From Trichuris trichiura (Eukaryota > Nematoda > Enoplea > Trichinellida > Trichuridae), in the NCBI GenBank assembly GCA_037903355.1, contig JBAJFE010000004.1:3472001-3536000 (forward strand): DNA of 64,000 nucleotides, given 5' to 3'. Under the pieces are notes generated by a model, which did no database searches, was not told where the DNA came from, and saw only the letters and a list, made by a program, of their open reading frames with translations. Each line of letters starts with the position of its first letter. Position 1 is the first letter of the stretch. The position numbers and the translations under genes are program-made. Positions 1 through 12,318 of the stretch are shown here, piece after piece.

Positions 1-3000
1 GTTTCGATATGACGAACATTTGTATAACGAGTGGCACTAGAACTATCCGCTGTTGTAAGTATTAAAGACGTTTTTCTACGTTTTCTGCTCAAGTAGTAGG
101 TGTGGGCACTCTGTCATACGTTAGTCTTTTCAGTCTGCTTTCCCTTGCGATGTACTGCGTTCAGTCAAGCAAATTGGCTTTCATCATTTTCGGTAAACAA
201 TTCTTAATAAGCGAAAGCTGGGTAACAGCTCAATGGCGTCGACAGCAAAGTGCGGGATTCTTAGTTTGAAATCTTTGTAGATAGCTAGCCACCTTCATTC
301 GCATAGTTTGCCGAAAACAAATTAGTGCTACTTTCGTAAGTTGTATTGAATGTTCGTGTCTACACAGCCGATTTGCAAGAATTTGAATTTTGGCTTTCAC
401 GAGGGCACTTTTTTTTCAAACGGCACCAATCGCCCGTGGTGTAGGCCCCATTAAGTCCAACTTGTTCTTTTTCCGCGCGTACTTTCGAATGCATACAGGC
501 CAATCAATACAATAGAATTGTTGAGACGAAGTAGTAAAGTGCTTCGTCACTGTTTAAGCAGTTGCAGCGGAGAATGGACCGGTTCGATGCGCGGTTAACT
601 TGCCACGCATTTCTACAATCTTTATCCGTCAAAGTTGATCGCTAGACCAGTTCGCATCTGTGCCAATAAATTTGCATGTCATCTCCGTTCTTTGTCTGCT
701 GTCGGAGGGAATGAGAAAAAAGCGCAGATCACCTGGTTGCACACATTGCTTCCCAAAAAATGTAAAATCATCCCCGGCGTGCACTATTGACTAAGGCAGA
801 TGTCGTCCCAGTTTCAAGCAGTTATGCGGTAATGGTTCCAACCTGGCGCTGCACAAATGTGCATGATTTCGTTTTTTTAACCCGACTCGATGCAGTACCT
901 GCCAACGTAGATTCGTATAATTACGCAGTGAATACGAGTTGCGCATTTATCTTATCATCATAACGGTTTGGTACGGTAAATATGGAATTGGCAAACAGGG
1001 GCATTGTTCATTCATGATAATGATATCACGTATAATTTTTCCCGAAGCCAATAAATGCTTTATTAAAGCTAACAGGGGTACAGCCAAATACTTTACAAGT
1101 TTTGACTTTCATCCTTTAAAGACAATGCGTTAATGGCGTGGGGTATTGGACATCGTTTAACGAGTTGAGCTGGTATTCTCGTTGTTACAAAAGCTGAGGA
1201 AGAGCTTGCTCTGTTGAAATTTTTTTTGTTTGCTTAATTCAAATTTAAATCTGGCCATATCATTCATTATACCTTTCGCGCCTTCCCTTATTTGCCAAGG
1301 GTTAGCGTGACAACACAAATTTTAAATTACGAACAAAAGTCTCAGTATGGTCAGTTTCCCACGATCGCGATTGCTTATATTTTAGCAACACCGAACCTCT
1401 CCCGCGTGCTATTGTGGCGTGTAATAAATGTTACAGTTTGACAGAAGAGCGAAACAGCCTTTACGCTTCTATGCAAACTCGAAAGCGCTATTCTTTCTTC
1501 ATTATATCCGCTGCAGGCAAGCTGACCTTTGTTTAAACTTGAGATGCCAATAGCGAACTCGAGTTGAGTATAAACTATTCTTAAAAACAAATGACATTTC
1601 GATGGGGTTGTCTTCGGAAACTGGCCATCCGGAATTGCTAACTTTTGGCTCCGTCAGTCAAGCGTGACACCAAAGGCTCTTTCCATCCGCCGGCGTCGGG
1701 GTTGGAACAAAAGCAATGCCATTGGTGAATCTGCATGCTTTGAATGGACAGCTGCTTCGTCGACTGGCAACGAATCCTTATCCATCATTCTTCTATGCCG
1801 ATCAATTGACCATGATCAGCAGCTGATCACTTTACTGCTGTTGCCAGTAAATGCTGCAGCTATGTTAGGTTGTACCCTAATAAGTGACGTGTTGTAGTGG
1901 GTAGGATGACAGAACTTGCGCTCAGCCGACGTTCCCAAAGAGGAATGCACTTTTAGCATTGGTTGATTGAAAAACGCAAATTTTCGTAACTGCTCTTGCT
2001 GCCAGCGCGGGGCAAACCGGTCAAGGCGCGCAACGAGGCCGTCGCCATCAGGAAATTTGCCAGCCGCATGCAGTCGAACTTGATTTGCCCGTCGAAACGT
2101 GCGTACGCCCTGATATCATCATCATCATCCCCATCGTCATCAGACGAGTATTGCCGTTGTACAGGGCGGCTGTCCCATCTGCGCAAATATAGTTTACGTC
2201 GCATTACGGCCACCTGCCAAAGCCCCTAAGAGTTAAGGTAAGCGTGTTGTGTACTCTTAGATAAATTTTCCATTCGGCATAGCAACTTGTCCGGCTGGAG
2301 CAGACGGTCATCGTTTGCTCACTGCTGTCTTCCTTAGCGGAGACAAACAATAGGAGTAACCCGAAGCTTGTTGTGACTAACCGAACGGCGATTGAAAACA
2401 CTTATCCCTTTTCTCGCCATTAATGCCTTATAGTTCCTTTCAGTCTCTTCGGTAAGTTTCGTTGCGTTATGGGCATCTACTGGGTTTAAACATGAAAATT
2501 TCTAACTGCTATTCGCGTTCGTTCGTTGTCACCACGTAAGCTGGAACGTTTCGATCAACAAGGTCCAAGGAGGGACCTGTTCTGCAGCAGCAACTTTTTT
2601 CCTTTGAAGTGCTTTCATTCTCCGAGACTGCCACTGGCATTGTCGGTTGTCAAGTGACCACTCTTTGGCAACTTTTGCGCACGTACAACACTAGAGCACC
2701 TCTTGCCTTTACTTCGCTGTATGGATAGTCAACGTTTTTAAAACATTCCATACGCTGCTGTAACTGTTGCCAGAGCGCTTCGTTACGCTTTTGCACCCAT
2801 CGCTCACTCCAGCTTGAATCGAGCAGCAGCAGCCTTTGTACAGTTTTATTTGATATCAACGTCATATTGAGCTGCCATTGGTATGACACGAAATGAGCAA
2901 AAGCGCCCTTACGATTGCTCGTAAATTCGCTGTCGTTGCGCAAGCAGTCCGTCGCTTTTTCTGGAGTAATCTTCTTGTCTTGGCTTGATACAAGACGACG

Positions 3001-3652
3001 ACCTTCGGCTATCGTGAAATATTGCTTCATCTCGCTTTAAGTCTTGTAAAGCGCTACGTTCCGTATGTGAGCGCACTGCGCGTAATAATGGCTTCCTATG
3101 AACGTGTTTTTTCCAGAAACCTTGCATGATCCAACGTTCACGCCCAACTGTCTTACAATTCGCATTTCTTGCTACGGTTTTCCGATTAATCGGTTCGCGT
3201 TAAGATTTTTACGCTCCTATTTGCCCTCATGAATCAGTAGACATTTTCCGAATGGACGCTGTTGAATAGTAGTCGCCTAAAAAGTATTCAAACATTTCGG
3301 TCGGAGTTGTTCCTTATCGAATGATTCATTAGCATTGTTTACGTTCACCTGGCTGGAAGGTTGCCAGAATGATAAGCGACAAGCGTCAAACCAGCGGTAA
3401 ATCATATTTAGCACAAACGGCACCTTTTCTTTAGTCACCGAACGCGGATATGTTTGCAGGAAATGTTTTGTGCGTTTATTGAAATGTCTCGATGCTTTAA
3501 TATCGAAGGTTGGTGACGTCCGCGGCTGCTCTGCATAAGTAACTCTTCGCTTGAGCGAACAATGCGTCACAAAGCCGAAGGCTATTATTGTACTGTCATT
3601 TCGCGTTCCACATTTGCACATGCATGCAAGAACGTTCACTGCCGCCCACGGC

Positions 3653-3689
3653 AACTCGAAGCAGAGTTTTCCAAACTCTGCTTCGAGTT
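3653..3689. repeat. Perfect 17-bp inverted repeat with 3-nt loop
   Basis: AACTCGAAGCAGAGTTT at 3653-3669 is followed by TCC and then its exact reverse complement at 3673-3689. The stem is perfect and the loop minimal, so it could extrude as a cruciform or fold as an RNA hairpin. No T-run terminator, tRNA-like box or transposon end lies beside it. Function unknown. Confidence 0.9.
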
Positions 3690-6248
3690 GGCGCGGGAAA
3701 GGCATGCCTTAAATAGGTGTTGGTCTTTTTGTTTCGGAAGCGCGTGCTCTAAGTTGACTGCCGAATTTTGGTTCATTGCTGTCATACTGCGTAGAGGGAA
3801 CGTCTCTCAGTATACAGTTGCAAAGGAGCGCGGTTTTCCAAAGCGATCCTTTCTCGTTAAAATCATTTGTATAGCAGCTGGCGAAATTTGAAATACTTTG
3901 TAGAGCCACCTTTTATCCTTTTGTTTGCAACCAAGCCAAGCGGCTGCATATTGGGACAGAACGTTTATGCTGCCAGCTTTAACCGGAACGTTTTTCTGCT
4001 CTACTTAAGCTCTTTTTGTCGTCCGTTTAACCCGAAATGAAAGCCGGTTGAATTTGAAAGCGTGCAAAAGTCGAATACATCAATTCAAGCTTTTGTTATT
4101 TTGTTGTTGTTGCGGTCGCTAATTTCATTAACGCAAAACTAAGCTTTTTCCCTTTACGCTTATTAAAGCGGGTAAAAAAGAATTGTTGGAATTAAGATCT
4201 CTCGACGACAGCAGCGAGGAATGACAAGTTTTGTCGATCCGCATTGCTGGCAGAAATGTCAACTGAAATGTCTAAACCAGTTGTTTGCATTGTCTTTTAT
4301 TGACCAGAGTTAATTGAACGCTGCGAGTCTCTAAGGTGCGTCTATTCGTAAAGCTTCGTTGGTCTGTTGGCAATCAACGTTAAGCATTTTGGTCGCCATA
4401 TTTTTAATTTTGCGTAAGGTGAGAATTGCCAAGTAAACATAACTTTTCAGTAACTATCGTCGAGTGGATAGCTTTTGACGGTTGCGACTGGTTGCCATTT
4501 TTCGATTCTTCTATCGAATGCTATACTAAGTGGTGACAACTTCTGATGAATGAACAGGTCGCTCATGGTTGGCTTGTTGTTGAAGCGCGTAGTTGGCAAA
4601 GCGCATCGCTTGGTCGATTGCATCCATTTTTTGTCAATCAACCGATTGCACGCTTGTGGTTTGCTGGTCAAAAGTCGTAAGATGCTTCTGCATTAGTGAG
4701 TTTTTTTATCAATTTTACAAAATGGCAGAATTCTAATTTAAAATGGAACGTTTTTTTGAAAGACAGTAGTTGACTCGAATGTTCGACTCTGTGTTCCGTC
4801 ATCTTTGAGGATTCTATGTTTTGAATGCCGTCGGACAGTCGCAACTGATCATATGTATCTCCAAGTTATTATTCTTTGCTCTTTAACGCCTTTTATCGAT
4901 TAACGCGCTTGCATGTACAGTGTAGCAAATTTGCTGGCGCGTAACGTTCTCTTAACTGAATCGTGTTTGAATAACTGACAGTATTTTTTAAAAATCAAAC
5001 AGGCGCAAAGCAAACATTTGCAGACGAATTACTTTGAAGAGGTCAGCGTTCTAATGCCCTTTTACGGCGCAAGCGTTCTTAACTAGTGAACTAATTTTCG
5101 CTTGCTTAGGATGCGCACGCTTATATGTTGACATTAGTTTTTACCATTAAGCATATTCTTGAACACTGGGTGCATTAAGCATATTGTCAACTGCGCCTTG
5201 TGCCTTCGTGTGTCGTGCGCGAACTCGTAAGAATATCCATAGTTCGACCGCTACCTCCGTAGCTAAAATTATTTGACCATAGTCTAATATCAGTTTGAAG
5301 ATAGGGCATCTTATCGGCAAATACGAATATATTCCCACTTATTTTTTGACTTACTTTGAAAAAAAGTGAATAAATTTATCAGTAGTACTGCATATGGCAG
5401 AGCGAGACTTTACAAAGTAGAAAAAGATAGTTCATTCTGCTGTCCCATTACTGCATTAATAAGTGAAACCAGGTCTCTTCTTTGGCTTCGTTGTCGTTAT
5501 GAATATGCGTAGCCTGTCAATCTGAGAGAGAAGATTGAGTATATTTTCGTATTTATCTTAATGGATAACATTAATTAACATTAATTGTTGAAAATTGGCT
5601 TAGCGCGAACGGGTCCGTAAAGCTTCATTTTTATGTATGCTTTTTTTCGCTGGTCGAATATGCGTACCTTTCATGCAATTTTGATACTAACAGATAATGT
5701 GAACATGAAATTTTTTAACGGCCTGTCGTGTGTTTTCATATTGTTTTTTGCGGAAGAGACCATTTATTGAAGTTCATTAACAGTAAGGAGTTTTTTGGAC
5801 AGCGACTGGTCCTGTCGTCGGCAAAGACTTATAATTATGATTTATTCCGCAGGTGTATATGTGTGTCTTTTATTTGCATTTGTGCCTGTTTAAAAAATAG
5901 TTTTTAAGCCCAATGCTTTTGGGTCTCTGCCTCTCGGCGGTCATAACATTTTAGACGTATCGTAATTGATGCCGCTTTACTACGGCCTTGCAAAATTTCA
6001 TAATTGTGTAAGGAATTGTCGTTATAAGTATATCTTACAGGCAATGCATGAAATGCCGACATCATATAGAATGCCCAGACGTTTTTAGGCAAGGTTTGAA
6101 ATGATGGTATTAGGCAGTGTAATCGCGTCTTGGCAGTTCAGATTTTTATGGTCTTGTCACCTGCGCCCTCATAAACCTGCGGTGGCGACGCCCGTGAGGA
6201 AAAGTGGGTTGTTTTCTCGCTACATGGTGGCTGCCCTACTTCATAACT

Positions 6249-6377
6249 TCTCTTAGGTTTAGGCTAGTACGGAACAGCGTAACCGCCAAGGTTCTACGCC
6301 GAAAGTACATAATGTTTCTCAAATCCTTGGCAGCCATCCTGTTTCATCCTATCCTAAGCCTAAGCCTAAACCTAACC
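6249..6377. repeat. Telomere-like TTAGGC hexamers, two short opposed blocks
   Basis: About four units of CCTAAG/CCTAAA/CCTAAC type lie at 6353-6377. A TTAGGTTTAGGC block in the opposite sense lies near 6253-6264, about 90 bp away. TTAGGC is the classic nematode telomere unit. These are short, degenerate and internal, so at most they are an interstitial trace, for example left by break repair, and not a telomere. Confidence 0.5.
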
Positions 6378-8771
6378 AATATATACGGAACGTATGGCCA
6401 GCAGAGTAGCAAAATACAACGCACTTTGTCTCGTAGGTGTCGCCACTGTAGACTTGTATGGGGCATAGGTGAGAAGATTAGGCTTAATGCTTTGCCGATG
6501 TGCCGTTAGGCGTTGAACAGAATGCTTAGAAAATGTGTAATACAGGTGTTTCATACATTAGCTGCATATTTAAGGAATTCTACAGAAAGCCTGATATAGT
6601 ACATTGTCTCTAACATATATGTACATAGAGCGCGAAAATGCATATTCAGTTAGATTGATTTTAACGTTGGCACATTATCGCTACATCATCGACTAATGCT
6701 TTTGTCCTAAAATAGCAGTAATGTGACGAAAGGCCATTTTTGAATTGGTTTTATTGCACTAATGGATAACATTCATGCATATATATAACATATATTGCGA
6801 TAACGGTGGCGTTAATCGATGATCTAGCAATAATCGGCTAATGCTGAAGGCACTGTAGGTGCATACGCGCTGATATTTCCCTTAAGCACGTAACCGTGCG
6901 TTGTTTTACATGCTGCACGATTCTTGGCAGCTTCTATGCTTAGCATATTATGATTAATAAATTTTATTCTCCTTTGAAGTATTAATATTCGTACACTATT
7001 GGACTTTTTACGTTCCTTCCAACTTATTTCGTGAAATAATTAACATTTCTTTAATCAATGGCACCAAATAACGGTACTGAAAGCGGGCGTTGAACTTTTT
7101 AAAAATCAACGCGAATTATTTGAAAGCTACAGTATCCATTTTATGAAATGCAGGAAGTTTTCCTGACGGGCGTTTTGGTTTTGATGTGCGAGATAGTCGG
7201 GAAGTATTGGCTCATTCGGTCTTCACGGTGGAAACAAGCGTGGCTTGTCTTGAGAGTTCCGTTGAACAAACGGTACTTCATAAGTTAAGTCTCTCAAGTT
7301 TGAACCTCAGTTGTACGTCTAATAAAGTGGCGGCGACACAGTTGTGTTGCTCAAGTTACTAGCTGCAAGTATTGCCCATATATGTATTATAAACGCAACG
7401 GCGTAGCTTTACGAGATGACGCAACGAAGTGGCAAGCTTTCTAAGTACAGTAAGCTGGAATTCAGGTACATTGAGCGGTGACGAGAGTTTAGTTCAGTAA
7501 ACATTGAATGTGAATCCAGAATCCTCTTTGATACACTATTAATAAATTTTTGGCAGGTGCAACGTTTCCTATAATTGTATAATTTCGTAGAAACCGATTA
7601 TTTCCTTCTTCCTCAAGCAGGCAGGCCATGGGTGAACAGTGATCCTTTAAATTTATATATCAAAACAATTCGAAACATGTAAGTTCATTGTGGGAAAAAA
7701 CTGCGTTTAACTGCCATTAGGAAATCATTGTGCAATTTCTTGCATTGCTATGCTGCGATATTTTCGTGGCTGTTAGGTTGGCACGTTCCTTTCAGTATTA
7801 ATTTACACTTCTGCTGGTTTGAAAGTTTATCAACTTTTGCCCAGTCTCGCGCGGGTCGGTGAAAGCTAACGAGCTGAAAGGTTGAAGAAGCAGTTCCAGC
7901 AGGCTTCCTCATGTTGACAAATTTAACGAGCGAGAAAATGTGTTCGTAAAATTATTGACAGTTTTCTTATCTAAGAACTTGGCTGTGGGCCCATCCAACC
8001 TTGTAGAACGTTTTCGGAAAAATAATAGTTATTCTCTTTCTTGCTGGCGCAGTTTGGCGGTATCAAAGAAAAGTGTGACCGGAATTCCACTTGAAACTTC
8101 TTTTAATGAAGTTGGTGACTATTTTAAACATGATGAAAAGTTCATTGAAATTTCCTGGCTAATAGTTGTGCACTATTGTACTCACAATGAATTTTCATTA
8201 AACGAGCGAGCTTCCTGTTTGCTGCCTACCGATGCCCTGCTCTACGTCACAAGCATCCTATAGTGCTGCAGCAGACGACCACATTTGAGGTCGCGACGAT
8301 CAAACCGCTCGTTTCGCCAATACGTTGAACTGTGTAGAAGGGCAAACAGTACTCTGCATCCTATTCTTTGAATGTGTATCAATTGCAGTGCCCTTCACAT
8401 TACTACATTATCATTCATGCTTAGGCCTCCAGTGGTCAGTGACCGCTCGGCAACAAAGGAGTAGCGTAGTTTACTATCATTGAAGAAGAGTCTGCTGTGG
8501 TCATGAGCAATTATACCCATTTATGCGCAGTGTAGCTGACGTTTTCAAACCACAAGTCTCATGGTGAACCAAATCATTCTCCTTTTTCTGTAATGCGCAA
8601 TGTTTTACCAGCAAGTGATGTCCAGGTTGTAAATAATTTCACGCTAAAGAACTTAGTCTTCGTCATCTACGCGCCGTTCATAGTTAAAGTTATTTGTTTT
8701 AGAATTAAAAGTTATTGACTTGCTTTTGTTCGTTGGCTCAAAGACGATCGGCTAACTTTCAACGGTGACCA

Positions 8772-9245
8772 ATGCAGAAGACGTTGCCAGAATTGAAAAT
8801 CCAGCATTCAATTGCCCTCAAGGGAATTTTGATTGCACATTTTGTCTTGGTCAGCCTTACGCTGACGGGATACTGGGTGCCACTGTCCTACTTATTCGTC
8901 AATTCCGTTTTTCTTGCCTCCCTGTTTTGGGCACAGAGTTTGAATGATGGTGACTCCATTGCAGCTCTTATGTTACCTCTGCAATTCCAAGCGTTCTGCT
9001 TTCTAATGGACATAATCATAATGGGCACACGATATTCGCGGTCGTACAACTATATGGCCATTGATCAGTTCAGTTTGGCAATGGCTATTATAAATCTTCT
9101 GCTTCGACCGGCTAGCAGCTTTCTGCTTTACTACATACGTCAGCAACGGTACAGAACCAAGTTTGCTACCACAGCGCCCACACCGCCAACAGTTGTCGTC
9201 ACTTCAAGCACTGTAAATACTGTGGGACCGGGAAATTCGCACTGA
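8772..9245 (+). CDS. AGTRAP: AGTRAP-like four-pass membrane protein
   Basis: A single-exon frame of 157 aa, almost the length of human type-1 angiotensin II receptor-associated protein (159 aa). Seen: an N-terminal hydrophobic helix after residues LKGIL, two more hydrophobic stretches around residues 35-85, then a fourth segment with the family-like block AIINLLLRPASSFLLYY near residues 110-125, matching the human LLKPLSCCFVYH region. The tail is Ser/Thr/Pro-rich and probably cytosolic. In mammals the family sits in endomembranes and promotes internalisation of the angiotensin receptor; in an invertebrate the partner is unknown, so only the fold and topology are inferred. ATG at 8772 opens the conserved region and no upstream exon is needed. 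Intergenic DNA lies on both sides. Confidence 0.8.
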   Translation: MQKTLPELKIQHSIALKGILIAHFVLVSLTLTGYWVPLSYLFVNSVFLASLFWAQSLNDGDSIAALMLPLQFQAFCFLMDIIIMGTRYSRSYNYMAIDQFSLAMAIINLLLRPASSFLLYYIRQQRYRTKFATTAPTPPTVVVTSSTVNTVGPGNSH

Positions 9246-11643
9246 AATCCGCTGGACGACTCGTTAACCCGACATGAAGGAAGGTGAAAGTTCCTTCCTT
9301 TGCAGTTGACTTTTTTGTTACTGGAGAATAGTGAAATTTCTTTCTCAACAATATTGTGCCTGTGAGTGTTTGTCTAGATCACAAGTAAATCTATTCTTGA
9401 GTACCATAAGGACGATAGCGACATGCTGCTTTAAAACTCATTTTATACCTAATGTTCTGACGAAGGTAGGAAATATAACTTCATCGTTCCTACCTACGGT
9501 ACGCATTTCTTGTGTTCCTACTTCCGTGTAAATCTAAGATTGCCTATGTTATCTGAGCAAATAATATACTGTGTGAACGTCTTTGATAATTAGGTTCAAC
9601 AGATAATTTAGTTCCAGTTCATATAGCTTAGGCTTTCAACAGTGTGTTTAGCAGCTTTTAGTAAAATTCGACAAGTATTAATGCTACATAGATTCAATCC
9701 CATCGAAGAAATTTAACGCTTTTGTCCCACTGTCGCCTCTGCTCAGCTATCTATTGAGTAGATAGCTCTTTTGTTACTATTACGTGCTGTTGCTTACTGC
9801 TAAGGAACAAAAAAAATCAAGGACAGTAAAAACTTTATTCGATCATGATCCTTCAGCAACGGCGCGTACGTAAAACATTTGTGATTCTCCAAGAAAAACA
9901 TAAACCCGCTGTAGCTTGACGCGGCTAAGTACTTTTAAAGACGTTTGAAGGCTATCTGTTCCAAAAACAAGCATTTCTACTCTTTTGTAAATCTCGATGC
10001 ACATTCCCACTGATTATCCGTTAAAAATACACGGCTCACATATGAGACGTTATCAACTCTTACAATAAGTGAAAAATTATTGGTTGGCAATCCTATTATC
10101 TTACCTGGTTTTACTATGAAAAAGTTTCTCCTTGACAAGCTTAAGTGCTCAACAGGAGCGCGGGAGAAAGAAGGAAGCGCGAATTTTAAATGTTTTTCAT
10201 TGTTATGCACTTTTTAAAGATTAACATCAGAGCAAAGGCAGGAAATACATTACTACTGAAAGAATGCGCTGTAATTTGTACTTTCGTACAATAGAATTAC
10301 TGTAAGAATCTGTTTCGTTTATGTAGTTGCAGTTAAATCGAAATTCAGTCGCAAGCAGTTTTGTATCAGAAGAATGAAAGTGTAAACAAATATTCAACAT
10401 AAATCTAATTTTTTAAACTCAAAATAAAAGGTTATTGCTTTCAAAATGTACTGTAACGCGTGAGTGCGCTACTAAATATTTTATTTTTGTAGTGGCCGCA
10501 TTCTGAGAATAAAAGTTAAGTTTTAAACTGTAACCACGGTAGCGCTTTGTTTCCCTGTTTACACAAGTATTGTGCGCATCCTTCGGGGAACCACAAACTG
10601 CAGAAAACGTCGTCTGTTCGCACTTTACTTTTTTAAACTTTGCTGACACTGCCAATGTGATAAAAACGAACTCTGCTGACGCAAGCAGCAGGTTGATGTT
10701 CGCTCAACGTCATGAATTACTATTCTTTCGCTATTGTCAAGAGTAGCTGACTATCGCTTTCATCAAACAGGGCAATTTTCGTAAGTGCTCATCCAGTAGT
10801 TGCATCATTCGACGTCACTAAAAAAGTATTTTAGTTGACTTAGGTAACGCTGCTAAGTCCTTACGGAGTTAACTGAGAAAACCTAGTCAAAATGACCATG
10901 GATGATTAATAACGTTTCATCTCATGACGAAAAAAACTTTTTAAGAAATGAAGTGCAAATTTTTACAACAATTTTTGCAGAGGAAACAAACGTTTTGAGT
11001 TGAGAAGCATGAAAAGAACCAAAGTCATGTGCCAGTTATAGCAGTTTTGACAGGGGATCAAGTTGAAACAAAGTAATCATTGACAATTTAACATTAACTT
11101 ATTCCAAGAACGCCAACCCCTTATGATTTAGCATATGCTCAACGAATATAAAATATGTTATAGTTTTTCACGGATTCGCAGGTACATATGTTCAAACTAG
11201 CCTAAAATGTAAGCATTATACTTCAAATCAGTTCTATTTTATATGGAAAACAAGTCATTTTGTAGTTTTTAATTTTTATTTTACTTTCTGGCATCAAACA
11301 CGCCAGTAAGTGTACAGACCCTGAAGCTCTGAAAAATGAATGCATTTCAAATGGTCATGATCTCAGCTTGATCAGTAAGCTCAAAACAAAGAGGCGCTGA
11401 GAATGAAAGCTTAACTTTTCCGTTTGCAGCAATCATTGGCCTCTTGTTTCTTCATGAACGATCACACCTACGGTGCACCGCGAAAAAGATATTGCAACTA
11501 CCACTCAGACGTCTGTATGGTGCAATGGCGACATACTACGCAATCAGCTAGATAATTCGAATTCAATCAGCACAATTCGCAATCAGCATAATTCGAATAC
11601 TTCTCATACACCGTGCAACGAATAAAACAAGACAAATTCACGC
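9246..11643. other. Intergenic stretch, nothing coding seen
   Basis: AT-rich sequence without a recognisable exon. It contains one short perfect hairpin at 9745-9767 (9-bp stem, 5-nt loop) followed by TTTT at 9769-9772, which looks like a pol III stop, but no promoter boxes were recognised upstream. Confidence 0.6.
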
Positions 11644-11714
11644 TGCGTCGGCCGGGAATCGAACCCGGGTCGCCCGCGTGGCAGGCGAGCATTCTACCAC
11701 TGAACCACCGACGC
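11644..11714 (-). tRNA. tRNA-Gly(GCC)
   Basis: The 71-nt cloverleaf has acceptor GCGTCGG/CCGACGC, D-arm GGTTCAGTGG, anticodon loop CTGCCAC (GCC at 34-36), a TTCGATT T-loop and discriminator A. It closely matches metazoan tRNA-Gly(GCC). It is the outermost copy of a five-copy minus-strand array, each copy carried in a repeat unit of about 150 bp with a shared A-rich flank. Confidence 0.96.
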
Positions 11715-11801
11715 TTATTTAACGGAATTATATCCATTTTGAGCCCTCATGACGTATTGTAAAATGAAAAAATGGATAAAAGAAAAAAAACAAATGAACA
11801 T

Positions 11802-11872
11802 TGCGTCGGCCGGGAATCGAACCCGGGTCGCCCGCGTGGCAGGCGAGCATTCTACCACTGAACCACCGAAAT
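11802..11872 (-). pseudogene. tRNA-Gly(GCC) copy with lost 5' acceptor end
   Basis: Identical to the intact copies through the T-arm, anticodon arm (GCC) and D-arm. The first three bases of the acceptor stem (GCG in intact copies) read ATT. Comparison with neighbouring units shows a 9-10-nt deletion that removed the 5' terminus and joined flanking sequence to it. Stem positions 1 and 3 cannot pair and position 2 only wobbles, so the product would probably not mature. The internal A and B boxes remain, so it may still be transcribed. Confidence 0.85.
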
Positions 11873-11942
11873 GGAATTACATCCATTTTGAGCACCCATA
11901 GCATGATATGGAATGGATAAAAGAAAAAGAAAGAGTAAACAT

Positions 11943-12013
11943 TGCGTCGGCCGGGAATCGAACCCGGATCGCTCGCGTGGGAGGCGAGCATTCTACCACT
12001 GAACCACCGACGC
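11943..12013 (-). tRNA. tRNA-Gly(CCC)
   Basis: A 71-nt cloverleaf like its neighbours, but the anticodon loop reads CTCCCAC, giving anticodon CCC for GGG codons. The 3' half of the anticodon stem is GCGAG rather than GCGGG, so all five pairs are Watson-Crick. The change before the T-stem (GAT for GAC) is outside the helices. Acceptor, D and T arms are intact, so this looks functional and not a decayed GCC copy. Confidence 0.9.
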
Positions 12014-12089
12014 TTATGTAACGGAATTACGTGGTTTTGAGCCCTCATGACGCAATGTAAAATGAATAAAGAAAAAAACGGGAAAGCAT

Positions 12090-12160
12090 TGCGTCGGCCG
12101 GGAATCGAACCCGGGTCGCCCGCGTGGCAGGCGAGCATTCTACCACTGAACCACCGACGC
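12090..12160 (-). tRNA. tRNA-Gly(GCC)
   Basis: Same 71-nt sequence as the first copy of the array, all stems pairing, anticodon GCC. It sits in its own repeat unit with the flank 'ccattttgagc' on the 5' side (minus sense). Confidence 0.96.
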
Positions 12161-12247
12161 TTATTCTAATGGAATTACATCCATTTTGAGCCCCCATGAC
12201 GTAATGTAAAATGAAAAAATGAATAAAGAAAAAAAACGGGAAAGCAT

Positions 12248-12318
12248 TGCGTCGGCCGGGAATCGAACCCGGGTCGCCCGCGTGGCAGGCGAGCATTCTA
12301 CCACTGAACCACCGACGC
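12248..12318 (-). tRNA. tRNA-Gly(GCC)
   Basis: Intact 71-nt copy, the innermost of the minus-strand array. Its upstream side (plus coordinates above 12319) opens onto a unique 380-nt spacer facing the plus-strand array, so the two innermost tRNA genes are transcribed away from each other. Confidence 0.96.

Larger units (their letters stand above)
1..8771. other. Long non-coding stretch, no supportable gene
   Basis: Both strands were read and no exon chain or known domain was found. The open frames are short, with no recognisable motif or splice logic; the longest are near 3.3-3.7 kb (-) and 7.9-8.3 kb (+). The stretch holds a perfect hairpin near 3.65 kb and telomere-like hexamers near 6.25-6.38 kb, listed separately. 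The rest looks like AT-rich unique intergenic DNA, but a fast-evolving or RNA gene could have been missed. Confidence 0.6.

Noticed and set aside
3277..3909. Frames of up to 142 codons around 3.3-3.9 kb
   Set aside because: They read through the perfect hairpin, so opposite strands encode similar peptides there; no family resemblance.
7940..8263. A 107-codon frame upstream of the AGTRAP-like gene
   Set aside because: No recognisable motif and no splice junction to the AGTRAP-like exon; might be real but cannot be supported.
11728..12296. Open frames of 83-136 codons over the tRNA-Gly array encoding repeats such as MLACHAGDPGSIPGRR
   Set aside because: They are translations of the tRNA-Gly genes and their flanks; the same peptide recurs once per tRNA copy. 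Not protein genes.
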